Assembly: GCA_002050125.1 (NCBI GenBank) | Contig: MWTA01000084.1 | Span: 12,978 to 76,977 of the forward strand | Direction: 5' to 3' | DNA: 64,000 nucleotides | Source of the DNA: Anaerolineae bacterium UTCFX2 | GTDB lineage: Bacteria; Chloroflexota; Anaerolineae; Anaerolineales; UBA4823 | Shown: one piece after another, positions 45,243 to 54,439 of the stretch | Position numbering within the stretch: the first letter of the stretch is position 1 | How the letters are laid out: every line of letters begins with the position of its first letter | Position numbers and translations under genes: made by a program | The notes under the pieces: generated by a model | The model's database searches: none | What the model was told of the DNA's origin: nothing | The model's input: the letters and a program-made list of their open reading frames with translations, nothing else

Positions 45243-45270
45243 AAACATCGAGAGAATGGAAGGACTGAAC

Positions 45271-45738
45271 ATGCCGGAGGAACATTTCCTGACCGCCGAC
45301 GGGGCAGAACGGTTGAAGAACGAATTGCATCATTTGGTAACGGTGGAGCGCGAGGCGTTGGCAAAACGGTTGAGAGCTGCGATTCAGGAGGGTGACCTTT
45401 CCGAAAATGCGGATTACTCAAAAGCGAAAGAGGATCAGGGGTTTCTCGAGGGGCGCATCCAAGAATTGGAATATCTTTTGAAATACGCGATCATTGTCGA
45501 AGCTTCTGCCACCGGTTACGATCAGGTCGAGGTTGGCGCCCGGGTCACTGTAAAAGAAGACGGATACGAACCGGAGACGTTTTCACTGGTGGGGGCGAAA
45601 GAAACCGATCCGAGCCAGGGAAAGATTTCAAACGAGTCGCCGGTTGGTAAGGCGTTACTGGGGAAAAAGGTGGGGGATGTCGTTTCGGTGGAGACGCCCG
45701 TAGGCGCATTGGTTTATAAGATCGTCAAAATAGAATAG
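45271..45738 (+). CDS. greA: Transcription elongation factor GreA
   Basis: GreA rescues backtracked RNA polymerase by stimulating transcript cleavage. The 155-aa protein has the coiled-coil N-terminal domain with FLTADGAERLKNELHHL, EGDLSENADYSKAKEDQGFL (the acidic tip) and the C-terminal FKBP-like domain (ISNESPVGKALLGKKVGDVV). The ATG at 45271 follows AAGGA by six bases and is preferred over an ATG 15 bases upstream. An intrinsic terminator follows. Confidence 0.96.
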   Translation: MPEEHFLTADGAERLKNELHHLVTVEREALAKRLRAAIQEGDLSENADYSKAKEDQGFLEGRIQELEYLLKYAIIVEASATGYDQVEVGARVTVKEDGYEPETFSLVGAKETDPSQGKISNESPVGKALLGKKVGDVVSVETPVGALVYKIVKIE

Positions 45739-45771
45739 GCGCCGGCGTAATAACGGACATAGTGACGAAAG

Positions 45772-45797
45772 AAAGCCGCCCATGTGAGCGGTTTTTT
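45772..45797 (+). terminator. Intrinsic terminator after greA
   Basis: Stem AAAGCCGC/GCGGTTTT (45772-45779 and 45788-45795, one G-U pair) with an 8-base loop, continuing into T6. It ends the mtnA-to-greA gene group. Confidence 0.8.
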
Positions 45798-45861
45798 CTC
45801 TTAATTTTACGATAATTCTACAAGAACAGCTACGAGAACGAGACCGTTGGTTGAGTAATGG

Positions 45862-46863
45862 TTATTTCGACCAGATTGCCAGTTCGAGCAGCAGATGATT
45901 GAAGTAACTCTCGTCCGGCATTGCGCCGTTTCCGTAACTCATATCGACTGTCCGCGCAACCAACTGTAGCGTCTGCGTCTCGAGTACGGTTTCGATGCCC
46001 GGCTCCAAGAGAATTGGCTCGCCTTTGGCTTCCAATCGCTGGCGAATAGCCTGATCGTTGTAAGCATGCGCGCTCATGAGAACCTTGGTGACCGTCTGGA
46101 TGTCATTCTTATCAAACAGCCACACTTCGAAAGCGGTCACTTTCTTGTGGTCGCCGACCCCAATCGTCTCTGAGATGCTCACGCCGCACTCTCCCAGGAA
46201 CTCGCCCGATGGGGAGTCGATGCTAAAGGAATCGTCAAACAGATCATCGCCCAGCTTGTAGGAAGCCATATATTGAGAGATTGGGGTTTCTTCACCCGTG
46301 GCAGCGTAGTCGGTGTATCCAGCCTGGCTGCGGGCGATTTCTGCCTGCATCGCTGGAGTGGGCGGACCTGACTGCACCAGACGTTTGCGAAACAGGAACA
46401 TATACGCCAGAAATCCTGCCAGGACGAGAAACAGGACGCACAGAGCCACAAGCAAAACTGGGAGCATGCTCTTGGATTGTTCTTTACCGGGAACTGCGGT
46501 CGTTTCCGGACTTGTCGGCGCAGCCGCGGTAACGCCAACTGCGTTCTGAAAGTCCGTAATTAGAGCCGGGCTTAACCCTTGCAGATCCTGCTCAACCGCA
46601 GCCATGGTTTTTTCGGCTGCTGCGCCCAATCCTTTGAATCGAGCCAGGGCTTGCGCGGCGTCTCGGTTGAGGCTGAAGCTTTCAATCGAAGCGCGCAGAT
46701 ATTCGGCTTGCCACTCAGCGCTGAGGTGCTCAGGCGTGGCGTTGGTCCACTGCACGGGCCAAAGCCCCCAGCCCAGAACTACCAGACCGAAGATCGCCCC
46801 GACCACAAAACCGACGATCACAACAATCAGCGGATTCTTCGTATATTCGCGCATTGCGTCCAT
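45862..46863 (-). CDS. Membrane protein of unknown function with two transmembrane segments
   Basis: I do not recognise a family. The 333-aa protein has one transmembrane segment near the N-terminus (about residues 11-30, LIVVIVGFVVGAIFGLVVL) and a second at about 131-155 (LPVLLVALCVLFLVLAGFLA). Between them lies a helical region of about 100 residues with many Ala. The C-terminal part (about 195-333) is a mixed domain with DLFDDSFSIDSPSGEFLGEC and AFEVWLFDKNDIQTVTKVLM, probably cytoplasmic. GGGAGAA precedes the ATG. Its own promoter upstream separates it from topA. Confidence 0.65.
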   Translation of the reverse strand: MDAMREYTKNPLIVVIVGFVVGAIFGLVVLGWGLWPVQWTNATPEHLSAEWQAEYLRASIESFSLNRDAAQALARFKGLGAAAEKTMAAVEQDLQGLSPALITDFQNAVGVTAAAPTSPETTAVPGKEQSKSMLPVLLVALCVLFLVLAGFLAYMFLFRKRLVQSGPPTPAMQAEIARSQAGYTDYAATGEETPISQYMASYKLGDDLFDDSFSIDSPSGEFLGECGVSISETIGVGDHKKVTAFEVWLFDKNDIQTVTKVLMSAHAYNDQAIRQRLEAKGEPILLEPGIETVLETQTLQLVARTVDMSYGNGAMPDESYFNHLLLELAIWSK

Positions 46864-46964
46864 CTGTTTCTCCCTGTTGCGTAAGGATGCTTCGGTTCAC
46901 TCAGAGCGAGAGGATCTCATTCGGGTCATAACGAAGCATTTGCCTACATATGTTTCAATTTTAG

Positions 46965-46970
46965 ATTATA
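46965..46970 (-). promoter_or_regulatory. -10 box of the two-TM membrane protein gene
   Basis: TATAAT followed by C on the minus strand, about 100 bases from the start codon. The leader contains the inverted repeat TGCTTCG/CGAAGCA, which might fold. No good -35 is seen. Confidence 0.5.
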
Positions 46971-47019
46971 GCGCAAAATTCCGCAACCTTTTTCACGAAC
47001 ATCCTGTTAGCTGCAAGAA

Positions 47020-49347
47020 TCATGCCGTGCTTGCGTTTTGAGTTACCTCATCAACAGAGACCTCATCCAATGTAAACCGCTCTTCACAGTTGAGACACTG
47101 CGCATTTTGCTTATCTGCGACGACCAGGAGGCCTCCACACTGTGGACAGGGGCGCGGCAGCGGCAGCTTCCAGGAGGTGAAGTCGCAGTTGGGGTAGTTG
47201 GCGCAGCCGTAAAAAGTTCTGCCCTTGCGGGTTTTCCGCTCTACGATCTCTCCGCCATCTTTGGGGCACTTGACGCCGATCTTTTCCAGCCAGGCCTCGG
47301 TGTAGCGGCATTCCGGGAAGTTACTGCAACTGATAAACTTGCCGTAACGTCCCCAGCGGATGGCCAGCTCGTGCCCGCATTCGGGGCAGGCGCGCCCGAT
47401 CGGCTCGGGTCCCATGTTCAATTCGGGCATTTTTTGCTCAGCGGATTCAACCTGCACCGCAAACGGACCGTAAAAGTCGCGGATGACTTCGACCCATGGC
47501 AATTCACCGGAGGCGATGCGATCGAGGTTTTCTTCCATACCGGCGGTGAAATCCACGTTGAGGATTTCCGGAAAATGCTCGATTAACAGATCGTTCACCA
47601 GTATTCCGGTTTCGGTAGGGGAGAGCTTTTTGCCCTCTCGTAGCACGTATCCACGCTGTTGGAGGGTGTTGAGAATCGGCGCATAGGTGGACGGGCGTCC
47701 GATTCCATTTTCCTCCAGTGTGCGCACCAAAGTCGCTTCGGAATAACGCGGGGGCGGTTGGGTAAAGTGCTGCTCTGGGGTCAACTGCTGCAAGTACTGC
47801 ACCTGGCGTTCCTCGAGCCCAGGCGGGATGCGCACATTTTCCTCATCCTCCTCGGTTTTCAGATCTTCATCTTTTGATTCTTCATAAACGATCAGAAACC
47901 CTTGAAACCGAACGGTGGAACTGGAAGCTCGGAAAAGATATGTATGACCCTGGTTTTCGCCGGTGATATCGACTGATAAAGTGTCGAAAATAGCTGCTGA
48001 CATCTGTGAAGCGACAAACCGCTGCCAGATCAACTGATATAACCTGTACTGGTCTCGATTCAGGAATTCTTTGAGCGAATCGGGCTGCCGTAAAACCGAA
48101 GTCGGGCGAATAGCTTCGTGAGCCTCTTGCGCGCCGGCGACTTTGGTCTTATATTTTGGAGCTTCTTGCGGCAGAAACCCTGCGCCATAACGCTCGCGGA
48201 TAAACTGACGCGCCTCATCCTGGGCGATCTGAGAGATATTGGTCGAATCGGTGCGCATGTAGGTGATCAAGCCGACTGCGCCGCCCTCGCCGATATCGAT
48301 CCCCTCGTACAACTGTTGTGCGAGCGCCATCGTTCTGCGAGCGGAGTAGCCCAGCTTGCGTGATGCTTCTTGTTGAAGCGTACTGGTGATAAACGGCGCG
48401 GTAGGATTGCGTTTGCGTTCGCCCCGTTTTATTCTTGTGATGAGATAGTCTGCTTTTTCGAGTGATTCTAAGATCGGGGTGACGTCTGCCTCGCTATTCA
48501 GCGCCGGCTCGTCATCATCGATCTTGTTCAACTTTGCCAGGAATGTTTGGTTGACGCCCTCGGGGCGAAATTCTGCTCCGATCGACCAGTATTCGACTGG
48601 GTTGAAAGCGTCAATTTCACGTTCGCGCTCCACAATAAGGCGCAAGGCAACCGACTGCACGCGCCCCGCCGAAAGCCGGCTTCTTACTTTACGCCAAAGT
48701 AACGGGCTCAAGTTATAGCCGACCAACCGATCCAAAATCCGCCTGGCTTGTTGGGCGTCCACCAGACGCTTATTAATTTGGCGGGTGTGCGCAAATGCTT
48801 CGGCAACCGCGGGTTCGGTAATTTCGTGGAACACCACGCGCTGTGTCAGCTTCGGGTCGATTTCAGCCGATTCCATCAGATGCCAGGCGATGGCTTCCCC
48901 TTCGCGGTCGGGGTCAGTTGCAAGGTAGATTTCCTGAGCGGTTTTTGCAAGCGATTTCAATTCCTTGACCACGGGGCGTTTTTCGTTTGGCACCCGGTAC
49001 TTGGGCTGAAAATCGTTTTCCACGTCAACCGAGAGCTGCGAGCGGAGCAAGTCTCGCACGTGCCCGATTGAAGCCTTCACCGTATACTCCTTTCCCAGAA
49101 AGCGTCCGACTGTGCGCGCTTTGGCGGGCGATTCGACGATGACGAGTTTGCCTGACCGCACCTTCTTGCGCGATTCGGGGCTCGGCGGCGCCAGGTTGGC
49201 GTGAGCGTCGGTTCGACCCATCAGAGTCATGCGCGTGCTGCACACCGGACAGACGCCGCGCGTGGCAGGCGTTCCGGTGCGCGTATAAGTAGGCTCGGGC
49301 GCTTGTATTTCGCGTTTGGTTTTGCATTTTACACAATAGGCTTCCAC
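47020..49347 (-). CDS. topA: DNA topoisomerase I with N-terminal Cys-rich (DUF5679-like) domain
   Basis: TopA relaxes negative supercoils. The 775-aa protein has an extra N-terminal domain of about 60 residues with four cysteines (YCVKCKTK and GVCPVCSTRMTLMG), which I recognise as DUF5679-like. The TOPRIM region follows (GKLVIVESPAKARTVGRFLG, DPDREGEAIAWHL). The active-site Tyr363 is in GLITYMRTDST. Three C-terminal zinc-finger units are CPECGHELAIRWGRYGKF, CPKDGGEIVERKTRKG with CANYPNC, and CPQCGGLLVVADKQNAQC. The start is a GTG with GGAGG upstream. It lies downstream of dprA, a common arrangement. Confidence 0.95.
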   Translation of the reverse strand: MEAYCVKCKTKREIQAPEPTYTRTGTPATRGVCPVCSTRMTLMGRTDAHANLAPPSPESRKKVRSGKLVIVESPAKARTVGRFLGKEYTVKASIGHVRDLLRSQLSVDVENDFQPKYRVPNEKRPVVKELKSLAKTAQEIYLATDPDREGEAIAWHLMESAEIDPKLTQRVVFHEITEPAVAEAFAHTRQINKRLVDAQQARRILDRLVGYNLSPLLWRKVRSRLSAGRVQSVALRLIVEREREIDAFNPVEYWSIGAEFRPEGVNQTFLAKLNKIDDDEPALNSEADVTPILESLEKADYLITRIKRGERKRNPTAPFITSTLQQEASRKLGYSARRTMALAQQLYEGIDIGEGGAVGLITYMRTDSTNISQIAQDEARQFIRERYGAGFLPQEAPKYKTKVAGAQEAHEAIRPTSVLRQPDSLKEFLNRDQYRLYQLIWQRFVASQMSAAIFDTLSVDITGENQGHTYLFRASSSTVRFQGFLIVYEESKDEDLKTEEDEENVRIPPGLEERQVQYLQQLTPEQHFTQPPPRYSEATLVRTLEENGIGRPSTYAPILNTLQQRGYVLREGKKLSPTETGILVNDLLIEHFPEILNVDFTAGMEENLDRIASGELPWVEVIRDFYGPFAVQVESAEQKMPELNMGPEPIGRACPECGHELAIRWGRYGKFISCSNFPECRYTEAWLEKIGVKCPKDGGEIVERKTRKGRTFYGCANYPNCDFTSWKLPLPRPCPQCGGLLVVADKQNAQCLNCEERFTLDEVSVDEVTQNASTA

Positions 49348-49426
49348 AGATAAACCTCCATTCCAGAAACCCCATGGATGTTTTCAAGAAATTTATAATA
49401 ATGGCAACTCATTTGGTTTTTGAAAT

Positions 49427-50542
49427 TCATTCTTCGATTGTATATTCAGGGCTTGTTTCATAAATGGCAATGTAACGCATCGTGCCGACCTGGCGGACCA
49501 ACCCCTTCAACTCCATCATTGTCAACGCGGATGAGACCTGTTCGATAGGGAGGCTGGTCTGCAACTGAATTTCATCGACGTGCAGCGGCTCACGTCCAAG
49601 CAGCGAATAGAGGGCGGCTTCGGTAGCGTCGGTTGGCAGGACTGCTCGGGCGGATTTGTACTGGTCGGTGTGCTCCAAGTTGAGCGCGTCCAAGAGGCTG
49701 CTAATTCCAGTATAGATGCGCGCCCCGCTTTCAATCAGCCGATTTGCCCCAACGCTTTGCGGCGCGTAAAGGTACCCTGGAACCGCGAAAACTTCACGCC
49801 CCTGCTGAGCGGCGAACGCGGCTGTGATCAAAGCGCCGCTCTTTTCGCTTGCCTCGACAACCACCACAGCTTGCGACAATGCAGAAATAATGCGGTTGCG
49901 CGGCGGAAAATTGGCTGCTTCAGGGAGAGCCCCGGGAGGATAATCGCTGATCACCGCCCCATTTTCGATAATATTCTCAGCTAATCTCTTGTGCTCCGGC
50001 GGGTAAATCTGGTCAACCCCGCTCCCAAGCACGGCGATCGTCCGCCCGCCGCTCTTCAAGCACGCCTGGTGGGCAATCGAATCAACCCCGCGCGCCAGCC
50101 CGCTGACTACGGTAACCCCGTGCCTGGCAAGCTCGCTTCCAATTTCATCGGCGACCTGCCGGCCATAGGCGGTTACACGCCGTGTGCCGACAACTGCCAC
50201 CGCCCATTGATCCTCAGCGGATAGTTTGCCGCGATAATATATCACCGGAGGCGGTTGGTCGATTTCCTTCAGCCGTCTTGGATAATCCGCGTCATCCCAG
50301 GTTAAGATGCCGATGTCCTCCTTGTGGATCTGTTCCCAGGTTTTTTCGAGCAGATCCGAGGATCGCACCTGGATTAGGCTTTCGGCAAGCCTGGGGCTCA
50401 AACCGGCTGATTTTAAATCCTCGAGCGAAGCCAGCCAGGCAGATTCGGCGGCGCCAAACCAGTTGAGCAGCGAACCCATCCGCACCGATCCGATCCCTTT
50501 GACCAGAGTTAGCCCAACCCAATACTTACGTTCGTCAGCCAT
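49427..50542 (-). CDS. dprA: DNA-processing protein DprA
   Basis: DprA loads RecA on incoming single-stranded DNA during natural transformation. The 371-aa protein has an N-terminal helical region, the Rossmann-like core with AVAVVGTRRVTAYGRQVADE, VSGLARGVDSIAHQACLKSG and GSGVDQIYPPEH, and PPRNRIISALSQAVVVVEAS. A C-terminal winged-helix domain (about 300-365) is present. It is 38 bases after rimM, with topA next on the same strand. Confidence 0.95.
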   Translation of the reverse strand: MADERKYWVGLTLVKGIGSVRMGSLLNWFGAAESAWLASLEDLKSAGLSPRLAESLIQVRSSDLLEKTWEQIHKEDIGILTWDDADYPRRLKEIDQPPPVIYYRGKLSAEDQWAVAVVGTRRVTAYGRQVADEIGSELARHGVTVVSGLARGVDSIAHQACLKSGGRTIAVLGSGVDQIYPPEHKRLAENIIENGAVISDYPPGALPEAANFPPRNRIISALSQAVVVVEASEKSGALITAAFAAQQGREVFAVPGYLYAPQSVGANRLIESGARIYTGISSLLDALNLEHTDQYKSARAVLPTDATEAALYSLLGREPLHVDEIQLQTSLPIEQVSSALTMMELKGLVRQVGTMRYIAIYETSPEYTIEE

Positions 50543-50580
50543 CGTTTGTTCGTCGAAGTGTGGAATTCACAAACGGCAAA

Positions 50581-51159
50581 TCAGTTTGCCGGTTTTTCGG
50601 GAACCAACCCCGGAAGCAGATGGACTGTCATTTCATGCCGGTCAGGATCGATCTCCAGCACAATGGAACGGATATTTGGGAGCAAGATTTCGGAACCATC
50701 CTGAGATTGGACGACAAAAACATCGTTCGCCCCCGTCTCCAAGATTCCAACAACTGTGCCCAATTCTTGACCGGCATCGCTTTTCACGCGCAGACCCAGG
50801 ATTTGGTGATGATAGAACTCGCCCTTTGGGAGTTCGGGCAAGTCGTCCGCCTGGGTATACAGGTATTGTCCACGCATTTCCTTGACTGACTCTGGATTGT
50901 CATATCCGGTGAATGCAATCAGAAACCCGCGTGAATGTCCGCGACGGCCGCGAACCTCCAACGGCAGGCGGTCATCACCCAGGTAAAGCATTCGCCCTGG
51001 CTTTAAACGTTCAGGGAAATCACTCAGAATTTCCATTTGAATTTCCCCATTTAAGCCGTGTGGGCTGAGGAGCCGTCCAACAGCCAAGAATACAGGCTCG
51101 CCCGAGGGAGGCGAGCCTGCAGGCTGAGAAAATTCCAACAACCTCTTGTTTCTAGGCAT
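50581..51159 (-). CDS. rimM: Ribosome maturation factor RimM
   Basis: RimM helps mature the 30S head around ribosomal protein S19. The 192-aa protein has the N-terminal RimM domain (VGRLLSPHGLNGEIQMEILS, GFLIAFTGYDNPESVKEMRG) and a PRC-barrel C-terminus (GEFYHHQILGLRV, GSEILLPNIRSIVLEID). The gene starts six bases after khpA. In many genomes trmD follows rimM; here dprA does. Confidence 0.95.
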   Translation of the reverse strand: MPRNKRLLEFSQPAGSPPSGEPVFLAVGRLLSPHGLNGEIQMEILSDFPERLKPGRMLYLGDDRLPLEVRGRRGHSRGFLIAFTGYDNPESVKEMRGQYLYTQADDLPELPKGEFYHHQILGLRVKSDAGQELGTVVGILETGANDVFVVQSQDGSEILLPNIRSIVLEIDPDRHEMTVHLLPGLVPEKPAN

Positions 51160-51165
51160 GCGGCG

Positions 51166-51402
51166 TTAGTCGGGCTCAGCGATCTCCAGGATGGCGCGTT
51201 TTCCCTCCTGGGCGGCTGCAACCCGCAGCAGAGTGCGCATCGCGCCAGCAACACGCCCTGATTTTCCGATGATCCGCCCCATATCTTCTTTGGCGACGTG
51301 CAGGGAATAAATTACCTGGGCGCCGCGCCGAAGGGTTTTGACTTCAACCTGGGTTGGGTCATCTACCAGGGATGTGGCGATATATGCGATTAAATCGTCC
51401 AT
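51166..51402 (-). CDS. khpA: KH-domain RNA-binding protein KhpA
   Basis: The 78-aa single KH-domain protein has the RNA-binding GxxG loop in GRIIGKSGRVAGAMRTLL. With KhpB it binds many transcripts and affects cell division in Gram-positive bacteria. GGGAGGGA precedes the ATG. It lies between rpsP and rimM, the usual place for this gene. Confidence 0.94.
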   Translation of the reverse strand: MDDLIAYIATSLVDDPTQVEVKTLRRGAQVIYSLHVAKEDMGRIIGKSGRVAGAMRTLLRVAAAQEGKRAILEIAEPD

Positions 51403-51438
51403 TGGTCCCTCCCGGGGAATCTTAAAGCTGGGAATCGA

Positions 51439-51771
51439 CTATTTTATCTTGTCGGTTCGAGCGGCTTCAGCCTGAGCGGCTTCTTGCATCAAGACTTCAA
51501 CCGATTCCCCTTGCTTATAGCGCTCGTACCGCTCGAGCGTTCCGGCGCTGCGAAAAACCTGAGTGACCGATTCGCTTGGCTGAGCGCCTTTTGAAAGCCA
51601 ATCGTAGACCCGGTCTTCTTTGACGTTGATGGTGGCTGGATCGGTACGCGGGTTGTAGAAGCCCAGGATTTCGATAAACCGACCATCGCGGGGCGATTCT
51701 TTATCCGCCGCAACAATGCGATAGCTGGGCTGGCGTTTGGCGCCGACCTTGCGCAGTCTTATACGAACCAT
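51439..51771 (-). CDS. rpsP: 30S ribosomal protein bS16
   Basis: The 110-aa protein matches bS16: MVRIRLRKVGAKRQPSYRIV, SPRDGRFIEILGFYNPRTDP and VYDWLSKGAQPSESV. A Glu/Ala-rich C-terminal tail extends it slightly beyond the usual 80-90 residues. AAGGAGA lies eight bases before the ATG. It is the second gene of the ffh-rpsP-khpA-rimM group. Confidence 0.97.
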   Translation of the reverse strand: MVRIRLRKVGAKRQPSYRIVAADKESPRDGRFIEILGFYNPRTDPATINVKEDRVYDWLSKGAQPSESVTQVFRSAGTLERYERYKQGESVEVLMQEAAQAEAARTDKIK

Positions 51772-51874
51772 AGATCAAATCTCCTTCATAGATAACATAT
51801 GTAACGATTGATGCGAACATACTGAGCGTTGAGAGGGTGGCTGAAGGAGGCCGTTATAACACTCATGCCCGCGC

Positions 51875-53197
51875 TTATCCGAACAATCGCGGCATACCGC
51901 GCATGCCAGATTTCTTGAAGTTTTTAAAAAGCTTCTGAGCTTCTCGGAACTGCTTGATCAGACGATTTACATCCTGGACTTGCGTGCCAGAGCCGGCTGC
52001 AATCCGCCGTCTGCGGGAAGCGTTTAGAACTTCGGGGCGGCAGCGCTCTTCGCGCGTCATCGAGTTGATAATCGCTTCCGTGAGTTTTAGCTGCTTCTCT
52101 GCGTCTTGGGGAGAGACTTGTTTAGCAATCTGGCTCATGCCTCCAGGGAGCATCTCCATAATCTGCCCAAGCGGGCCCATTTTTCGCAGTTGTTTGAGTT
52201 GATCGGCGAAATCTTGCAGTGAGAACTCACCCGCCATCAATTTTTCAGCTTGTTCGCGCGCGGTCTTTTCGTCGTAGGCAGCTTCAGCCTTTTCAATCAA
52301 TCCGAGGATATCGCCCATGCCCAAAATCCGCCCCGCCAACCGTTGCGGATCGTAGACTTCGAGGGCGTCGAGCGCCTCGCCGGTTCCGAGGAACTTTATC
52401 GGAATGCCGGTTACCGCCCGGATGGAAATTGCCGCGCCGCCGCGCGCATCGCCTTCGATCTTCGTGAGTACCAAACCGGTGACCGGGATTGATTCTCTAA
52501 ACCCCTTGGCGATGTTGACTGATTCTTGACCAATCATCGAATCGACCACGAGCAGGATCTCGGCTGGCTGGACCTGGGTTTGGATTGCTTGAAGCTCATC
52601 CATCAGCTCACGGTCAAGCTGAGACCGCCCGGCGGTGTCCAGGATCATGACCGTAAACCCGCCTTTTTGGGCTTGTTCGAGAGCCTTCTTCGCCATCTGC
52701 GGCGGGGAGAGATTTGGCTCGTAGGCAACCGGGACGTTCAGACGTTCGCCGAGGGTTTCCAGTTGGCGCACCGCCGCCGGACGATAGGGGTCGCAGGCGA
52801 CAAGCATGACCCTTTCACCCTGCGAGCGGAGCAAACGAGCCAGCTTTCCTGCAGCGGTGGTTTTACCTGAGCCTTGCAAGCCGACTAACATGAGTGGGCG
52901 CGGTTTTTGCCCCGCCAGGTTCAGCCGTTCGGCTGGTCCCAAAGTGGCAATGAGCTCCTCATTGACGATTTTCACCACTTGCTGACCGGGGTTCAGCGCC
53001 TTTGAAACCTCTTGTCCAACCGAGCGCTCACGCACGCGACTGACGAAGTCTTTCACAACGCCATAGTTCACGTCCGCTTCTAATAGCGCCATGCGGACTT
53101 CGCGCATTGCGGCATCGACATCGGACTCGCTCAATTTGCCGCGCCGGCGCAAGCCTTTAAATACATCATCGAGGCGTTGGGTCAGACTTTCGAACAT
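51875..53197 (-). CDS. ffh: Signal recognition particle protein Ffh
   Basis: Ffh binds SRP RNA and signal sequences of nascent membrane proteins. The 440-aa protein has the N domain, the GTPase G domain (MLVGLQGSGKTTAAGKLARL, DTAGRSQLDRELMDEL, TKIEGDARGGAAISI) and the Met-rich M domain (KMGPLGQIMEMLPGGMSQI, GSGTQVQDVNRLIKQF). It begins at an ATG only 8 bases after a TAAAAT -10 box, without a ribosome-binding site. The SRP RNA gene is not visible in this window. Confidence 0.97.
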   Translation of the reverse strand: MFESLTQRLDDVFKGLRRRGKLSESDVDAAMREVRMALLEADVNYGVVKDFVSRVRERSVGQEVSKALNPGQQVVKIVNEELIATLGPAERLNLAGQKPRPLMLVGLQGSGKTTAAGKLARLLRSQGERVMLVACDPYRPAAVRQLETLGERLNVPVAYEPNLSPPQMAKKALEQAQKGGFTVMILDTAGRSQLDRELMDELQAIQTQVQPAEILLVVDSMIGQESVNIAKGFRESIPVTGLVLTKIEGDARGGAAISIRAVTGIPIKFLGTGEALDALEVYDPQRLAGRILGMGDILGLIEKAEAAYDEKTAREQAEKLMAGEFSLQDFADQLKQLRKMGPLGQIMEMLPGGMSQIAKQVSPQDAEKQLKLTEAIINSMTREERCRPEVLNASRRRRIAAGSGTQVQDVNRLIKQFREAQKLFKNFKKSGMRGMPRLFG

Positions 53198-53205
53198 AGC
53201 ATTGC

Positions 53206-53234
53206 ATTTTAGCGTGGAAGCGAATAATGGTCAA
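53206..53234 (-). promoter_or_regulatory. Promoter abutting the ffh start codon
   Basis: Minus-strand -35 TTGACC (53229-53234), 17-base spacer, -10 TAAAAT (53206-53211), then 8 bases to the ATG at 53197. It predicts an mRNA leader of 0-2 bases. Confidence 0.7.
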
Positions 53235-53367
53235 GGTGCGTTTGGAATTACAAAAACTATTAATCGCGTAACCATTTCTTCCTTTACGTGTTACATCAGG
53301 AGAATAAAACGAAACCGTCAGCGTTGCAGCAATTATCTTTTTTTATTCTCGCCTGGAGGAATAGCAG

Positions 53368-54216
53368 ATGTCGAAAGTCGCTTTGATTACCGATAGCACG
53401 GGGAATCTTCCCGCTAATTTTGTAAATGAATACTCGATCACAGTGGTACCTCAGGTGTTGATCTGGGGGGATGAAACCTTCGAAGATGGCGTTGATATTC
53501 AGCCAAGCGAATTCTATGAACGGCTAAAAAACGCCAAGCAGATGCCCAGCACCTCTCAGGTAACTCCAAAAAGTTTTCTTCAAGCTTATCAAGAGCATTT
53601 GGATAAAGGCGATGAAGTTCTCTGTGTGCTGATCTCCGAAAAACTATCGGGGACAATCGCTTCGGCGGTTCAGGCGAAACAATCCTTTGCCAATTCTCCG
53701 ATTGAGATTGTAGATTCGGAGACGACCTCTCTGGCGATGGGTTTCGTCGTCCTCAAGGCGGCGGAAGCGATAAAACAGGGCGCGAATCTGAAAGAGGCGA
53801 AAGAGGTTGCCGAGCAGGCGGTTAACCACGTGGGAGTTGTGTTTGCCGTGGATACGCTCGAATTCCTCCATCGTGGCGGGAGAATCGGCGGGGGCAGCCG
53901 CTTTCTCGGTACAGCGTTGAACATCAAACCTATTCTTGAGGTGCGAGACGGGCGCGTTGAAGCGGTCGAGCGCGTGCGTACGCGCGCCAAATCGCTTAAC
54001 CGCCTGGTTGAGCTGGCGGAGCAGGGCATCAACGGCAAGCAGCCCGTGAGGTTGGCAGTTTTGCACGCCGATGCTTACGACGAAGCGTCTCAACTGTTAG
54101 AGCAGGCTTCCGCGCGCATTGAGAACGTCCAGGCGTTCCTGGCTGAGGTCAGCCCGGTCATCGGTACGCACGCGGGACCCGGAACGGTGGGTTTAGCCTG
54201 GATGACGGGCGGCTAG
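53368..54216 (+). CDS. DegV-family fatty-acid-binding protein
   Basis: DegV/FakB proteins bind a fatty acid and present it to the kinase FakA. The 282-aa protein has SKVALITDSTGNLP, PSTSQVTPKSFLQAYQ, SEKLSGTIASAVQAK, IVDSETTSLAMGFVV and RGGRIGGGSRFLGTALNIKPIL. The Thr/Ser residues that contact the carboxylate are present. GGAGGAA precedes the ATG. No FakA gene is adjacent. It diverges from ffh. Confidence 0.93.
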   Translation: MSKVALITDSTGNLPANFVNEYSITVVPQVLIWGDETFEDGVDIQPSEFYERLKNAKQMPSTSQVTPKSFLQAYQEHLDKGDEVLCVLISEKLSGTIASAVQAKQSFANSPIEIVDSETTSLAMGFVVLKAAEAIKQGANLKEAKEVAEQAVNHVGVVFAVDTLEFLHRGGRIGGGSRFLGTALNIKPILEVRDGRVEAVERVRTRAKSLNRLVELAEQGINGKQPVRLAVLHADAYDEASQLLEQASARIENVQAFLAEVSPVIGTHAGPGTVGLAWMTGG

Positions 54217-54439
54217 TCAGACCCCTTGATCTGATTATCTAAATTGCTTTCCGTTTATCCTACCCTGGGCTGGTGGGGGATATGGGCTGTTGCCGGCTGG
54301 CAGGGGTTTCGTGGTACACTTTAATTGAATAAACAGAATTGACGGGGGCAAATCGCGGTATTATCCTATGGTGTATGCCGTTATTGGATTTTGGAGCGCT
54401 CGTATTTCACGATTCTTGCAACCTGATAACCGGAGAACT

